Origin: Jeotgalibacillus marinus
GTDB lineage: Bacteria > Bacillota > Bacilli > Bacillales > Jeotgalibacillaceae
Assembly: GCF_040801915.1 (NCBI RefSeq)
Contig: NZ_JBFMIA010000008.1
Span: 1-64,000, forward strand
DNA length: 64,000 bases
Direction of reading: 5' to 3'
The first letter of the stretch is position 1; each line of letters opens with the position of its first letter. The translations under genes were made by a program, and so were the position numbers. Positions 1 through 6,735 of the stretch are shown here, piece by piece. The notes under the pieces were generated by a model, which was not told the origin of the DNA, made no database searches, and worked only from the letters and a program-made list of their open reading frames with translations.

Positions 1-174
1 AAAGAGACGTACTTCACATGCGAACATTGCGGTGCACAGACTACATGCTTTGTTAATGACAATATGCAAAAGGATATTCGTAGTTTAGTTGATAGAGACA
101 AGAGACGAGACTTGCAGGCAGAGGTCAATGAACGAAAGGCTCATTTAAAGGTTGGGTTGAAAAAGCGTGGTTAA
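1..174 (+). CDS. C-terminal fragment of a small zinc-ribbon-like protein, cut by the window start
   Basis: An open frame runs from base 1 to a TAA at 172-174, giving 57 residues with no start in view. It contains one Cys-x2-Cys knuckle (TCEHCG) near its beginning, then a strongly charged helical tail rich in Arg, Lys, Asp and Glu. This suggests one half of a zinc ribbon, with partner cysteines possibly upstream. I do not recognise the family. It sits directly inside a Tn7-like transposon end (185-251), so it may be the last cargo gene of an element lying mostly to the left of the window. Confidence 0.55.
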   Translation, partial: KETYFTCEHCGAQTTCFVNDNMQKDIRSLVDRDKRRDLQAEVNERKAHLKVGLKKRG

Positions 175-184
175 AATTATCAAA

Positions 185-251
185 ACATCACAACTTTTTT
201 ATAAACGGTACGACTTTCTTCTAAGCAATTAAACTTTGTTTTAATCCCACA
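185..251. repeat. Tn7-like transposon end with three 20-bp repeats
   Basis: The pentamer ACTTT recurs at 193, 213 and 233, an exact 20-bp period, within repeats of the form rACTTTnTTnTAA. The array finishes in CCCACA at 251; read outward-in on the other strand this begins TGTGGGATTAAAAC. Tn7-family ends start with TGT and hold several TnsB sites of about 20-22 bp, and a similar array at 3269 begins TGTGGTTTTAAAAC near a tnsA remnant. I infer an end of an element extending left. Plasmid iterons are the alternative. Confidence 0.5.
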
Positions 252-264
252 GTTGGAAAAAGGG

Positions 265-308
265 TAACCGTTTTAGAAGGGGAATTTTAAGAAACCGTTT
301 GCTGTAGA
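265..308. repeat. 44-bp dispersed repeat, copy 1 (other copy 5348-5391)
   Basis: The segment starting TAACCGTTTTAGAAGGGG and ending TTGCTGTAGA is almost identical to 5348-5391, differing by a few bases and one indel. Copy 1 lies 13 bp outside a Tn7-like end; copy 2 lies between a broken tnsA and an IS66 remnant. It is probably the end of an insertion sequence, possibly IS66-like because it is preceded by GTAA-type sequence, but no open frame identifies it. Confidence 0.5.
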
Positions 309-368
309 AAGGTTTATGAAAACTTTTGATCAAACATTTTTATAAAAATTTTATAGTAATTCACAAGG

Positions 369-413
369 AAAGCATCCATTTTGATCAATTTTTTTTCAAA
401 ATGGATGCTTTTC
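369..413 (+). terminator. Strong hairpin terminator
   Basis: Two perfectly complementary 16-base arms (AAAGCATCCATTTTGA and its complement) enclose a T-rich loop and are followed by a short T stretch. It would stop transcription leaving the transposon-end region. No gene directly precedes it, so it probably belongs to a lost gene. Confidence 0.6.
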
Positions 414-444
414 ATTCGTAAAATAAGGGTTTTTAGAACGTTTT

Positions 445-492
445 ATATCAAACTTTATTCCAAACCAACACGAACTTTATTTTAAAGCTACA
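445..492. repeat. Second Tn7-like end with two 22-bp repeats
   Basis: Two copies of AACTTTATT lie 22 bp apart (ACTTT at 452 and 474), and the array ends in GCTACA at 492. Read inward from the other strand it begins TGTAGCTTTAAAATAAAG, close to TGTGGTTTTAAAACAAAG at 3269. It faces the same way as the end at 251, so two related ends lie in tandem, as expected from successive insertions into one hotspot. From 493 to 734 I see only a short GCGAC/GTCGC hairpin and no gene. Confidence 0.4.
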
Positions 493-734
493 ACTATTTC
501 CAAGCGACTTCTTGTCGCACAAAAAATAGACCACCCTTGAGAACTAGCGTGAGTCGGTGAGTCTATCCTATGTGAATCGAGCCACCCCCTCATAGAGAGG
601 TCAGTCTATAGAAAGGCTATAAGTACTGTCATTATATTTAGGTTACTTATTTACCACATATTTTATTATTAACACAATTCTCTGTCCAATGCTATGGTAT
701 ACTCCATGCACTCATTTGAAGTGAGTGTATTATT

Positions 735-1007
735 TCAGGAAAAGGTAGGTAAAGCTCGCTGCAACCAGCTTTCGGTATAATTATAATCCATTGGTGAACC
801 ATCTGATGAACTTCTTGCAAAGCCATTCACTAATTTCCAATTCCAAACCATTTGCGTTACTTGACCACTCCATACTGCAGCTTTGACACTATCCTGAGCC
901 CAATCAGGAACTAGCTCACTAAACTGAAAAATAGGTATGGTTCCTATATGCCATGAATACCTTGGGTTTGTTAGAGAACCCTCAATATAATCAATATATT
1001 CTCCCCT
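735..1007 (-). pseudogene. Unrecognised protein fragment without a start codon
   Basis: On the minus strand an open frame of about 90 codons begins directly after a TAA (1008-1010) and ends at a TGA (735-737). It has no ATG near its beginning. The peptide is rich in Trp, Tyr and Ser, with segments such as YSWHIGTIPIFQF and AAVWSGQVTQMVWNW, and looks like folded-protein sequence rather than noise. I do not recognise it. It is most simply the C-terminal part of a decayed gene. From 1011 to 1180 nothing further is supported. Confidence 0.35.
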
Positions 1008-1183
1008 TTACTGTTTCACTAGGCGTTATCTGAGAGAGTCATTAGCATAAGCATTTTTCGGCAAAGTTTCTTCTAATTTTGGAAGGTCAATACCAATGCC
1101 TCCTAAGGCTTTGGCGTCCCCTCCGAATATTTGTCTTTTGCAATAGTGTGTGGTGTGTGTAGGCATCAGACTTAATAGAGCTA

Positions 1184-1900
1184 ATGTTGAAATCAGTAAG
1201 GGTGTTTGTTCTAAATCGACTAGCAGTGGTATTACTTCCTTTTTTAAGTAAAGAAGAAAAAGTCTTAGCCATCGATATGGATGGACAGGGAAACTTAATA
1301 AGTTTGTTAACAGGTGAATATGACCTATGCAATGCGTTTGAGCAAAGAACCATTCTAGAAGCCATTATAGAAAAATATGCAAGATCATATATCATCAAAA
1401 TCAAAGACAACTTAGACTTAATTCCATCAAACGACTTTCTTGCTACTTTGCCAAGACATATGTATGAAAAGGGACTAAAGCTGGACGCATTACAGAAATC
1501 ATTATAGCCAGTGATGGACGATTATGATTGGATCATCATTGATACACCATCATCACTTTCAGAACAAACGATCATGCTTCTTAGTACATATTCAGCAGCA
1601 GGGAGTTAGGTAGTGATCATATTTGATGGTGCGATATTTTCCTATTATGCAATATCAAAGTTTTTAGAGATTATTGAAGAAACAAGAGATCGATATAACC
1701 CTACATTAAATATAGCTGGAATCTTGTTCTCTCTAATTGATTCAAGAGCGAAAGAAATTGAAATAATGGAAGAAGCAATCTATGAAGATCATCCTAACTT
1801 GAAGTTCAATACAGTTATAAAGAGAAAAGCTTCCACAAGACGCTTATCTATCACTGGGTTTGAAGGGGATTCGGAGTTAAAAATGCACGTTATGGCATGA
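1184..1900 (+). pseudogene. Decayed ParA/Soj-type partition ATPase
   Basis: The pieces line up with the ParA family. At 1195-1248, in a different frame from the rest, is a damaged deviant Walker A, SKGVCSKST, where ParA has SKGGVGKST. After a frameshift comes EEKVLAIDMDGQGNL, the A' motif, then LIPSNDFLATL. After an in-frame TAG at 1505 comes DDYDWIIIDTPSSLSEQ, the Walker B region, followed by another TAG at 1606. The remainder (1613-1900) resembles the ParA C-terminal half. The Walker A damage, one frameshift and two stops mean it cannot make a working ATPase. It was probably a plasmid or integrative-element partition gene; no parB-like neighbour is visible. Confidence 0.7.
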
Positions 1901-2066
1901 GCATACAGTAGGAAGTACATTGATCAGCTCATTGGGTATGGAACAATCAGTAGGGCTTAGTGGAGGTTGCTTGAATATAAGCGACAGATTATCTGAGTCA
2001 TTAAGTCAATCTTTTAATAGATCACTAACAATTACTGATACGTATAGCGAAAGTAGAAAGTTATAG
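1893..2066 (+). pseudogene. Short open fragment, unrecognised
   Basis: After the ParA remnant, in another frame, about 57 codons stay open to a TAG at 2064-2066. The peptide is rich in Ser, Leu and Thr (for example SLGMEQSVGLSGG and SESLSQSFNRSLTITDTYS) but has no start codon or ribosome binding site. It may be a scrap of a larger gene. Between 2067 and 2300 I see no supportable gene. Confidence 0.2.
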
Positions 2067-2302
2067 CTTTGATGGTAATGGGCCCCCCTTTGTCGCAGGC
2101 GTTTATCAATTAGAAGCAACGTTTGAACCACATTTTGGAGACCGTATGTTAGATTGTGTAAGACCTCCCCATTAATTTTTGTTACTTTGCACATTCACTT
2201 GGTCTGCATGAGCAGTCATATTTCCAAAATCTTTAATAACTTTAGATATATCACCAATTAACACCCAAAAATAATTTTATATTTCTTATTCGTATCGTAA
2301 GT

Positions 2303-2325
2303 TGTTTTAGTTGGAATAAAGTTTG
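2303..2325. repeat. Truncated Tn7-like end
   Basis: The sequence TGTTTTAGTTGGAATAAAG, followed by TTTGAT, matches the start-plus-first-repeat pattern of the ends at 445-492 and 3269. It faces right, and only one repeat remains before the IS6-type fragment begins. It looks like an end whose element was largely deleted. Confidence 0.35.
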
Positions 2326-2348
2326 ATTTAAAACGGTTCTGAATAAGA

Positions 2349-2438
2349 TGGTACCTACTGTACAACTTAAGTTTTCGTGACCTGGTAGAAATAATGGAGG
2401 AACGAGATTTATCGATTGCTCATACCACCATTATGGAG
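2349..2438 (+). pseudogene. IS6-family transposase fragment
   Basis: Frame 2349-2438 reads WYLLYNLSFRDLVEIMEERD then LSIAHTTIM. This is the conserved N-terminal helix-turn-helix stretch of IS6/IS26/IS240 transposases (typically RWYLRYxLSxRDLVEMMxERG, then HTTIMRW). Immediately afterwards the frame diverges from the family, and upstream a stop at 2337 breaks it. Only about 30 of roughly 230 residues remain, so it is a dead fragment. Confidence 0.7.
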
Positions 2439-2465
2439 GTCATTGAAAAAGTCCTTGCAACGTTA

Positions 2466-2508
2466 AAAGGGATCACTCGCTCGAATTTTCGAGCGGAGGA
2501 TCCCTTTA
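2466..2508 (+). terminator. Double-stem hairpin
   Basis: AAAGGGATC pairs with GATCCCTTT, and an inner CGCTCGA pairs with TCGAGCG around a short AT loop. The tail is only moderately T-rich. It is probably a rho-independent terminator left from a lost gene. Confidence 0.5.
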
Positions 2509-2552
2509 TTCATTGTATAATAAGGATATCAATTTGAAGTGGGTGATTTGTG

Positions 2553-2657
2553 ATGGTGCCAAACCAACAATTTTTAAACTTGAATCCTTATTCATCGATT
2601 TATGATGTCGTTGTGCCAAAAGATAATATGCTTCGGAAGATCAACGATCTTTGCTGA
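2553..2657 (+). pseudogene. IS1182-family transposase N-terminal fragment
   Basis: An ATG at 2553 opens a 34-codon frame ending at TGA 2655-2657. Its peptide, with LNPYSSIYDVVVPKDNMLRKI, follows the N-terminus of IS1182-type transposases, which continue into a DFSFVY(D/E)EL stretch missing here. About 34 of roughly 450 residues remain. From 2658 to 2760 an interrupted peptide (YFKLTNEDKILFA) is readable but not identifiable. Confidence 0.55.
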
Positions 2658-2765
2658 TTATTTTAAACTTACGAATGAAGACAAGATATTATTTGCTTGA
2701 CTTTAAAAGAAGTCGAAGGTTAATTATATCAATTAAATTAAGGGTTGAAGGAGAGTGACCTTTAT

Positions 2766-3105
2766 TTGGGACTTATATTAATTCTAGCTGAAAAACCTTC
2801 CCAAGCGAAAAGCTATGCGGAGGCGTTTTCGAAAGCAAAAAAACGAGATGGCTATTTTGAAATAGAAGACTCATTGTTTAATGGTAAAGCCGTTGTTACA
2901 TGGGGCTTTGGTCATTTAGTGAGTTTAGAAGAGCCGGCTGCGTACAAACCTGAATGGAAAAAGTGGAAACTAGCCTCGCTTCCTATGATTCCTGATTCTT
3001 TTCGATTTACCGTTCCATATGATAAACGCAAGCAATTTGGGATCGTTAAACGGTTGCTTCAAAGTGCTAGTCAAATCGTTGTTGCAACAGATAGTGATCG
3101 CGAAG
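2766..3105 (+). pseudogene. topB: 5' part of topB (DNA topoisomerase III), interrupted
   Basis: Type IA topoisomerase III relaxes and decatenates DNA. The fragment holds the start of the Toprim domain: LILAEKPSQAKSYAEAF, the TWGFGHL block and the acidic motif DSDRE. There the frame leaves the family and stops at 3129-3131. The exact continuation, GENIARSI and onward, resumes at 21217. I place the start at TTG 2766 because AAGGAG lies at 2748-2753, 12 bases upstream; the frame also opens further upstream. Joined to the 3' part, the protein would be about 715 residues, normal for the family. The gene is disrupted by the element at 3106-21210. Confidence 0.9.
3100..3105. other. Left 6-bp insertion core (GCGAAG)
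   Basis: This hexamer spans the end of codons CGC GAA G(GT) for Arg-Glu-Gly in topB. The matching core at the other end, GAGAAG at 21211-21216, differs at one base. Six-base cores that need not match perfectly are known from Tn554-type and Tn916-type tyrosine-recombinase elements. Either hexamer restores DREGE when the flanks are joined. Confidence 0.65.
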
Positions 3106-3132
3106 TTATCGACAGTTGTGAATATGTGTAAA
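3106..3132 (+). repeat. Left terminal inverted repeat of the topB element
   Basis: It starts TTATCGACAGTTG and continues to TGTGTAAA. The complement of 21184-21210 starts TTATAGCAAGTTA and also continues to TGTGTAAA at the same spacing; 19 of 27 aligned bases match. Such arms are expected recombinase arm or core-binding sites. Confidence 0.65.
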
Positions 3133-3170
3133 AAGTGGTTATATATTTGTATTTAATATAGAGTTTTTAT

Positions 3171-3268
3171 GCTGAAGAAGTAGATGCAGATATTTTTATC
3201 GTAAAACGAGGATTCTTTACGGAAGCACACAATAAAGTGATTGAAGAATTTGCAAATAGGTGGTTTGT
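3171..3268 (+). pseudogene. Gene fragment paralogous to 6214-6340, cut by a Tn7-like end
   Basis: The frame encodes AEEVDADIFIVKRGFFTEAH then NKVIEEFANRWFV. It is clearly related to the peptide at about 6220-6340 (EDILVVKRRFFTESYNKAIE). The frame is broken at exactly the point where the Tn7-like end begins (3269). Family unknown. Two paralogous remnants within 3 kb suggest duplication or independent acquisition of the same gene type. Confidence 0.5.
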
Positions 3269-3330
3269 TGTGGTTTTAAAACAAAGTTTGATAATTTATA
3301 AAAAAGTCTGATCATTTATAATAAAGTTCG
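3269..3330. repeat. Tn7-like transposon end with three 20-bp repeats
   Basis: It starts TGTGGTTTTAAAACAAAG. AAAG(T/C)-type repeats follow at 3283, 3303 and 3323, an exact 20-bp period, each continuing as TTTGAT-ATTTAT or a close variant. The end opens rightward, toward the broken tnsA at 5105. It is the mirror of the end at 185-251. The combination of a TGT start, spaced repeats and a nearby tnsA makes TnsB-binding sites the best reading. Confidence 0.6.
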
Positions 3331-3580
3331 ATCAAAAACCCTGTGTTGAAATGCAGGATTTTTTCTTGTTCAGCAATCGAACCGGGTTCTGGAGTAAGCA
3401 AAATGAAACTAACGCTGCAGATTAGTGGAAAAATAGATTATTTTTCATTATGTGAAATGGTACAATTTATGTGAGAGGTGAGGTGTGAATGAGTCTTGTT
3501 TTTTTTGCTTTCATTCACATATCAATTGGATTAGGACTGTAAGAGGTTTTTTTATTCTTCAGAAAAAAGGATTGATAATA

Positions 3581-5092
3581 ATGAAAGTTACAAAAAGTAA
3601 GTTTTCCTCAGAAGTAAAAAGGTATACAGAAATACTAGAAAGATATTTGACTGAGTACACAGGATATCAAATTAAATTAGAGAACCAAGTAAATGAAAAA
3701 GACGGAACTGTTGATGTGGATGTTGATGTTTACTCACCAATTAAATATCCTTACATGGAGAAGTTTATACTTAATGTACTTGAGCAGACAGTAACTTTTC
3801 TTGACAAAAGTATTAGTTTAAATGGAGAACTAGATTGGGAGCTATTTGAAAAAGTAAAAAGTAAGTTAACCTCATCATTCATTTTTGGACAAACAGAAGA
3901 TGGTGAGAAAGAGTATAAAAGAATTCAATTTTTAAAAGATATGGTTAATATAGGTCATAGAACATATGAGGGATTTAATACTCGTATTGGAGTAATTTAT
4001 GCACCAGTACAAAATATTAATGATATAGCGGATAAATATGATTTTAAAGTTATAGAATTTGATAATGAAATGCCTATTCTAGAGCTATTTGAAGGGGAAA
4101 AACCACTATTACGACTAGTTGAAGGTAATGTTTTGAATTTAATAGTAAATAGTAGTTTTAAAGTTTATGGTTTTGCAATAACCACTAAAGATAACTCAAG
4201 CTTATCTGAGACTATAATACAAGATTTTGAAAATGCAAGACTACTTAGAAGTATTCAAGCTACTAAGGAGGATATGGCTAGTACCTATGATTATTTAATT
4301 GAGAACGAGGTCTATAAAGAAGTAGACGAAGAGTTACAAGTAGGCTTAAAATACATGCTGGCTTTGATGAAAGAAACTGTTGAAGGTGCTTCTACTGAAT
4401 TTGAAGGAACATCGCCGAATATTGTTTATTTTAAATTAAGTAAAGCAGAATTAAATGTATACAATGCTGAAGATTTTATTGTTTCTTTTAGCAAAGGAGA
4501 GTGGAAACTTAAAAATTATCACATTTTACAGTTTGTATTGATGCGTTATATGTTACATGGATCAAAATTGTATTTATTGGTAGAGGAGTCATTGGATAAA
4601 AGTAAATTACTTCATAATATTGTTAGCGGGACCAATATATTAATAAATACCTTGAAAAAATTATCATCAACAAATACAAGTTCCATTTTAATGATTTTAC
4701 CTATTAAACCAGAGGAAATTGCATATAGCACTGCAATAACTATAGAAGAGGCGATGGAAAGTTTATCAAAGGCACCTTTGAAAAAACGTAATACTGAATA
4801 TTTATATTTAAAAATAGTACAAGGAAATGGAGTGCATCTTAGCGTAACAGATGTAGGAGCATCATTTTTAAGTAATCTATGCTCAATAGATGGTGCACTC
4901 GTTTTAGATGATATGCTCAATATTTTAAGTTATGGAGAGATAATTGACACACCTTCTAATCCTTCAGAAGTATTCGGTACAGGAACAAATGCATGCAAAA
5001 TTGCATCCGAAAATGGTAGTTTAGCAATCAAAGTTTCTGAAGATGGGGATATAAAGGTATATTTAAATGGCGAAATGATACTTACTATTTAA
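3581..5092 (+). CDS. Hypothetical protein with a C-terminal divergent diadenylate-cyclase-like (DACNV-type) domain
   Basis: The product is 503 residues from ATG 3581, chosen because an AAAAAAGGA site lies nine bases upstream; the frame also runs upstream to a GTG at 3485 with no ribosome site. The first 400 residues are unrecognised, acidic and soluble. The last 110 resemble the DisA/DAC fold: an SIDGA segment at 435-439 where cyclases have DGA, a GTGTNA segment at 466-471 where they have GTRHR, then ASENGSLAIKVSEDGDIKVY, matching the VSEE.G..(S/V)V strand pattern. The substrate-binding RHR motif is absent, so I infer a nucleotide sensor rather than a cyclase. Such divergent DAC domains are known from nucleotide-based conflict systems. 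It lies between a Tn7-like end and broken tnsA, as cargo would. Confidence 0.5.
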   Translation: MKVTKSKFSSEVKRYTEILERYLTEYTGYQIKLENQVNEKDGTVDVDVDVYSPIKYPYMEKFILNVLEQTVTFLDKSISLNGELDWELFEKVKSKLTSSFIFGQTEDGEKEYKRIQFLKDMVNIGHRTYEGFNTRIGVIYAPVQNINDIADKYDFKVIEFDNEMPILELFEGEKPLLRLVEGNVLNLIVNSSFKVYGFAITTKDNSSLSETIIQDFENARLLRSIQATKEDMASTYDYLIENEVYKEVDEELQVGLKYMLALMKETVEGASTEFEGTSPNIVYFKLSKAELNVYNAEDFIVSFSKGEWKLKNYHILQFVLMRYMLHGSKLYLLVEESLDKSKLLHNIVSGTNILINTLKKLSSTNTSSILMILPIKPEEIAYSTAITIEEAMESLSKAPLKKRNTEYLYLKIVQGNGVHLSVTDVGASFLSNLCSIDGALVLDDMLNILSYGEIIDTPSNPSEVFGTGTNACKIASENGSLAIKVSEDGDIKVYLNGEMILTI

Positions 5093-5104
5093 AGGGGAGA
5101 ATAG

Positions 5105-5336
5105 ATGTCCAAACGCAAACGTTCACTATCTACCGGTAAAAGCTCAAAGACGGTCGTGGACAAGGTTTAGGGGGGATTATAAGCTGTGAGATTCAACATG
5201 TACCTTCATTAGGTCGTGTTACACGTTTGAAGGGCATTAAAATTCCTCGCCAATTTGAATTCTTATCAGGTTTGGAACGAAACTACTATGGATTTGAAAT
5301 AAAGTCGCACCGTTATAAAAAAGTTGCGATGTGTTT
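5105..5336 (+). pseudogene. tnsA: tnsA remnant (Tn7-like transposon endonuclease)
   Basis: ATG 5105 starts MSKRKRSLSTGKSSK. A shifted frame then reads RGQGLGG, and continues IQHVPSLGRVTRLKG and RQFEFLSGLERNYY. These match the order and wording of TnsA N-terminal domains (RGQGxGxDYKPW, IQDVPSxGRVxRxKG, FLSxLExNYFY). TnsA is the FokI-like endonuclease that cuts the 5' strands at Tn7 ends. The copy has a stop at 5168-5170 and a frameshift, and it loses homology after about 75 codons, so it is dead. It fixes the nearby spaced repeats as Tn7-like. Confidence 0.75.
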
Positions 5337-5347
5337 TAAAAAAAGTT

Positions 5348-5391
5348 TAACCGTTTTAGAAGGGGAATTTTGAAGAAAACGTTGCTGTAGA
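5348..5391. repeat. 44-bp dispersed repeat, copy 2
   Basis: It is nearly identical to 265-308 and lies between the broken tnsA and a GTAAACGTCAAGC segment at about 5393 that could be the outer end of the IS66 remnant. It contains no gene. Confidence 0.45.
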
Positions 5392-5454
5392 GTAAACGTC
5401 AAGCAACCCCAAAATAGACAACAAAAGTTGTTTATTTCGAGGTTACTTTTTGTT

Positions 5455-6030
5455 TGCTTCACTTTTTTTGGTACGCTGCATATTGACGGTAAATCTGTTG
5501 ACCAAGGTAAGACTTTATCGATCTCCTCTTTATTCGTTGTATCCACATTGGGTAGCATTTCAAACAAATAGCGAAGATAGTGATAGGACTCAAACCGTTC
5601 TCTTTTGCGGTTTCAACCACACTATACATGATGGCACTCCCCTGAGCACCTCGCGGTGTATTTGAGAACATCCAATTTTTTCTCCCAATTACAAACGGTT
5701 TAATGGAACGTTCACTTTGGTTGTTATCGATTTCTAAATGACCGTCTAATAAGAACGCTTCAAGATGATTCCATTGATTCAAACAATACGTGATGGCTTT
5801 TCCTAGCGCGCTTTTGGGTAGAACGCGATCTTTCTGTTCATAAAGCCATGCTGAAAAAAGGTCCAGAATGGGCCTGCTTTTTTCCAGTCGTTCTTCATAT
5901 CGTTCTTCATATCGTTCGGTCGGGCTGACATGTTTGAGCTTCCTCTCAATGGAATAGAGTTGATTACAGAAGCGTAACCCTTCGCTCGCTTTCACCTTTT
6001 TCCATTTCTTTGAATCAGGCAAAGCCTTTT
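5455..6030 (-). pseudogene. IS66-family transposase C-terminal remnant
   Basis: The minus strand encodes RVLPKSALGKAITYCLNQW, LEIDNNQSERSIKPFVIGRK and NTPRGAQGSAIMYSVVETAK, hallmark blocks of the IS66 transposase (TnpC) C-terminal half. At about 5567 the reading continues in another frame (FEMLPNVDTTNKEEIDKVLPW), and a poly-A slip near 5462 moves the stop. The N-terminal two thirds are gone, cut at 6030 where a plus-strand fragment begins. A tandem repeat (RYEERYEER) is also visible. It is non-functional. Confidence 0.85.
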
Positions 6031-6537
6031 GACATTGAATTCTATGGAGAAAATGCGATTATGATCTATGATATTGACTCAACCTATATTGACCGATTAT
6101 TAGAAACGTACTCAGCCAATAATCAGAATATCCGTGACGAGATCGAAACAGCACTTCAAAAGCTGAAAAAATCCGAAATTGTTAAAGACGTATACCAGAC
6201 GTATACCGTGCGATTTTAAACGCTTTTGATACCAAAGAAATAGATTCAGTGGAAGATATTCTTGTAGTGAAACGACGCTTCTTCACGGAATCCTATAATA
6301 AAGCGATTGAAGAATTTGAGAATACTTGGTTTGTGGATGAAGGGGGGCTGCATTCATCTGCTATTCAAAGAGCCTATTCCGAATATCAGGAGAATTATCG
6401 ACAGCAAGCAATTTGATAAGTATAAAGCCGTACATTCGGAAGCAAAACCGTTGAAATATGGACCGGAGATGAAGCGTCAGTGGAGAAAGACATTAGATGA
6501 AGTCATTATACTTTTGGATGACGAGTTGAGATAAATT
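6031..6537 (+). pseudogene. Broken gene of unknown family, three frames
   Basis: Piece one (6031 to about 6197) encodes FDIEFYGENAIMIYDIDSTY, then an acidic helical stretch to VKDVY. An 11-bp tandem duplication (6187-6197 and 6198-6208) throws the frame. Removing one copy gives VKDVYRAILNAFDTKEIDSV and then the segment paralogous to 3171-3268. A later shift leads to NIRRIIDSKQFDKYKAV and LKYGPEMKRQWRKTLDEVI, ending at TAA 6532-6534. The 5' end is cut at the IS66 junction. Its style recalls a C-terminal region of a large helicase or restriction-type protein, but I cannot name it. Confidence 0.5.
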
Positions 6538-6603
6538 AATTTTGAAATTAATATTCCTTAAAACTTCGGATGACTGGCTAAATTCATCTGAAGTATTTAA
6601 TCA

Positions 6604-6642
6604 AAGAAAGAATGAGCTAGAATTGTTCATTCTTTCTTTTTA
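6604..6642 (+). terminator. Rho-independent terminator
   Basis: AAAGAAAGAATGA pairs with TCATTCTTTCTTT across an 11-base loop and is followed by T residues. It separates the decayed genes from the element's topB. Confidence 0.7.
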
Positions 6643-6735
6643 TATCTTTATAGATTAGTGAAACTAACAGTGGGATTATTAACAGGATTCACCTTTATAC
6701 CATATAATATAGAGGACAGAGGAGGTTAATTAAAC

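Noticed and set aside
185..251. Plasmid replication iterons
   Set aside because: No rep gene adjoins, and mirrored arrays start with TGT and flank a tnsA remnant, which favours Tn7-like ends. Not fully excluded.
493..640. Structured RNA or group II intron tail
   Set aside because: Only a short GCGAC/GTCGC hairpin is evident; no domain V-like structure, reverse transcriptase or conserved motif is recognised.
5450..5665. Small plus-strand protein over the IS66 region
   Set aside because: It is antisense to well-recognised IS66 transposase sequence and has no ribosome site.
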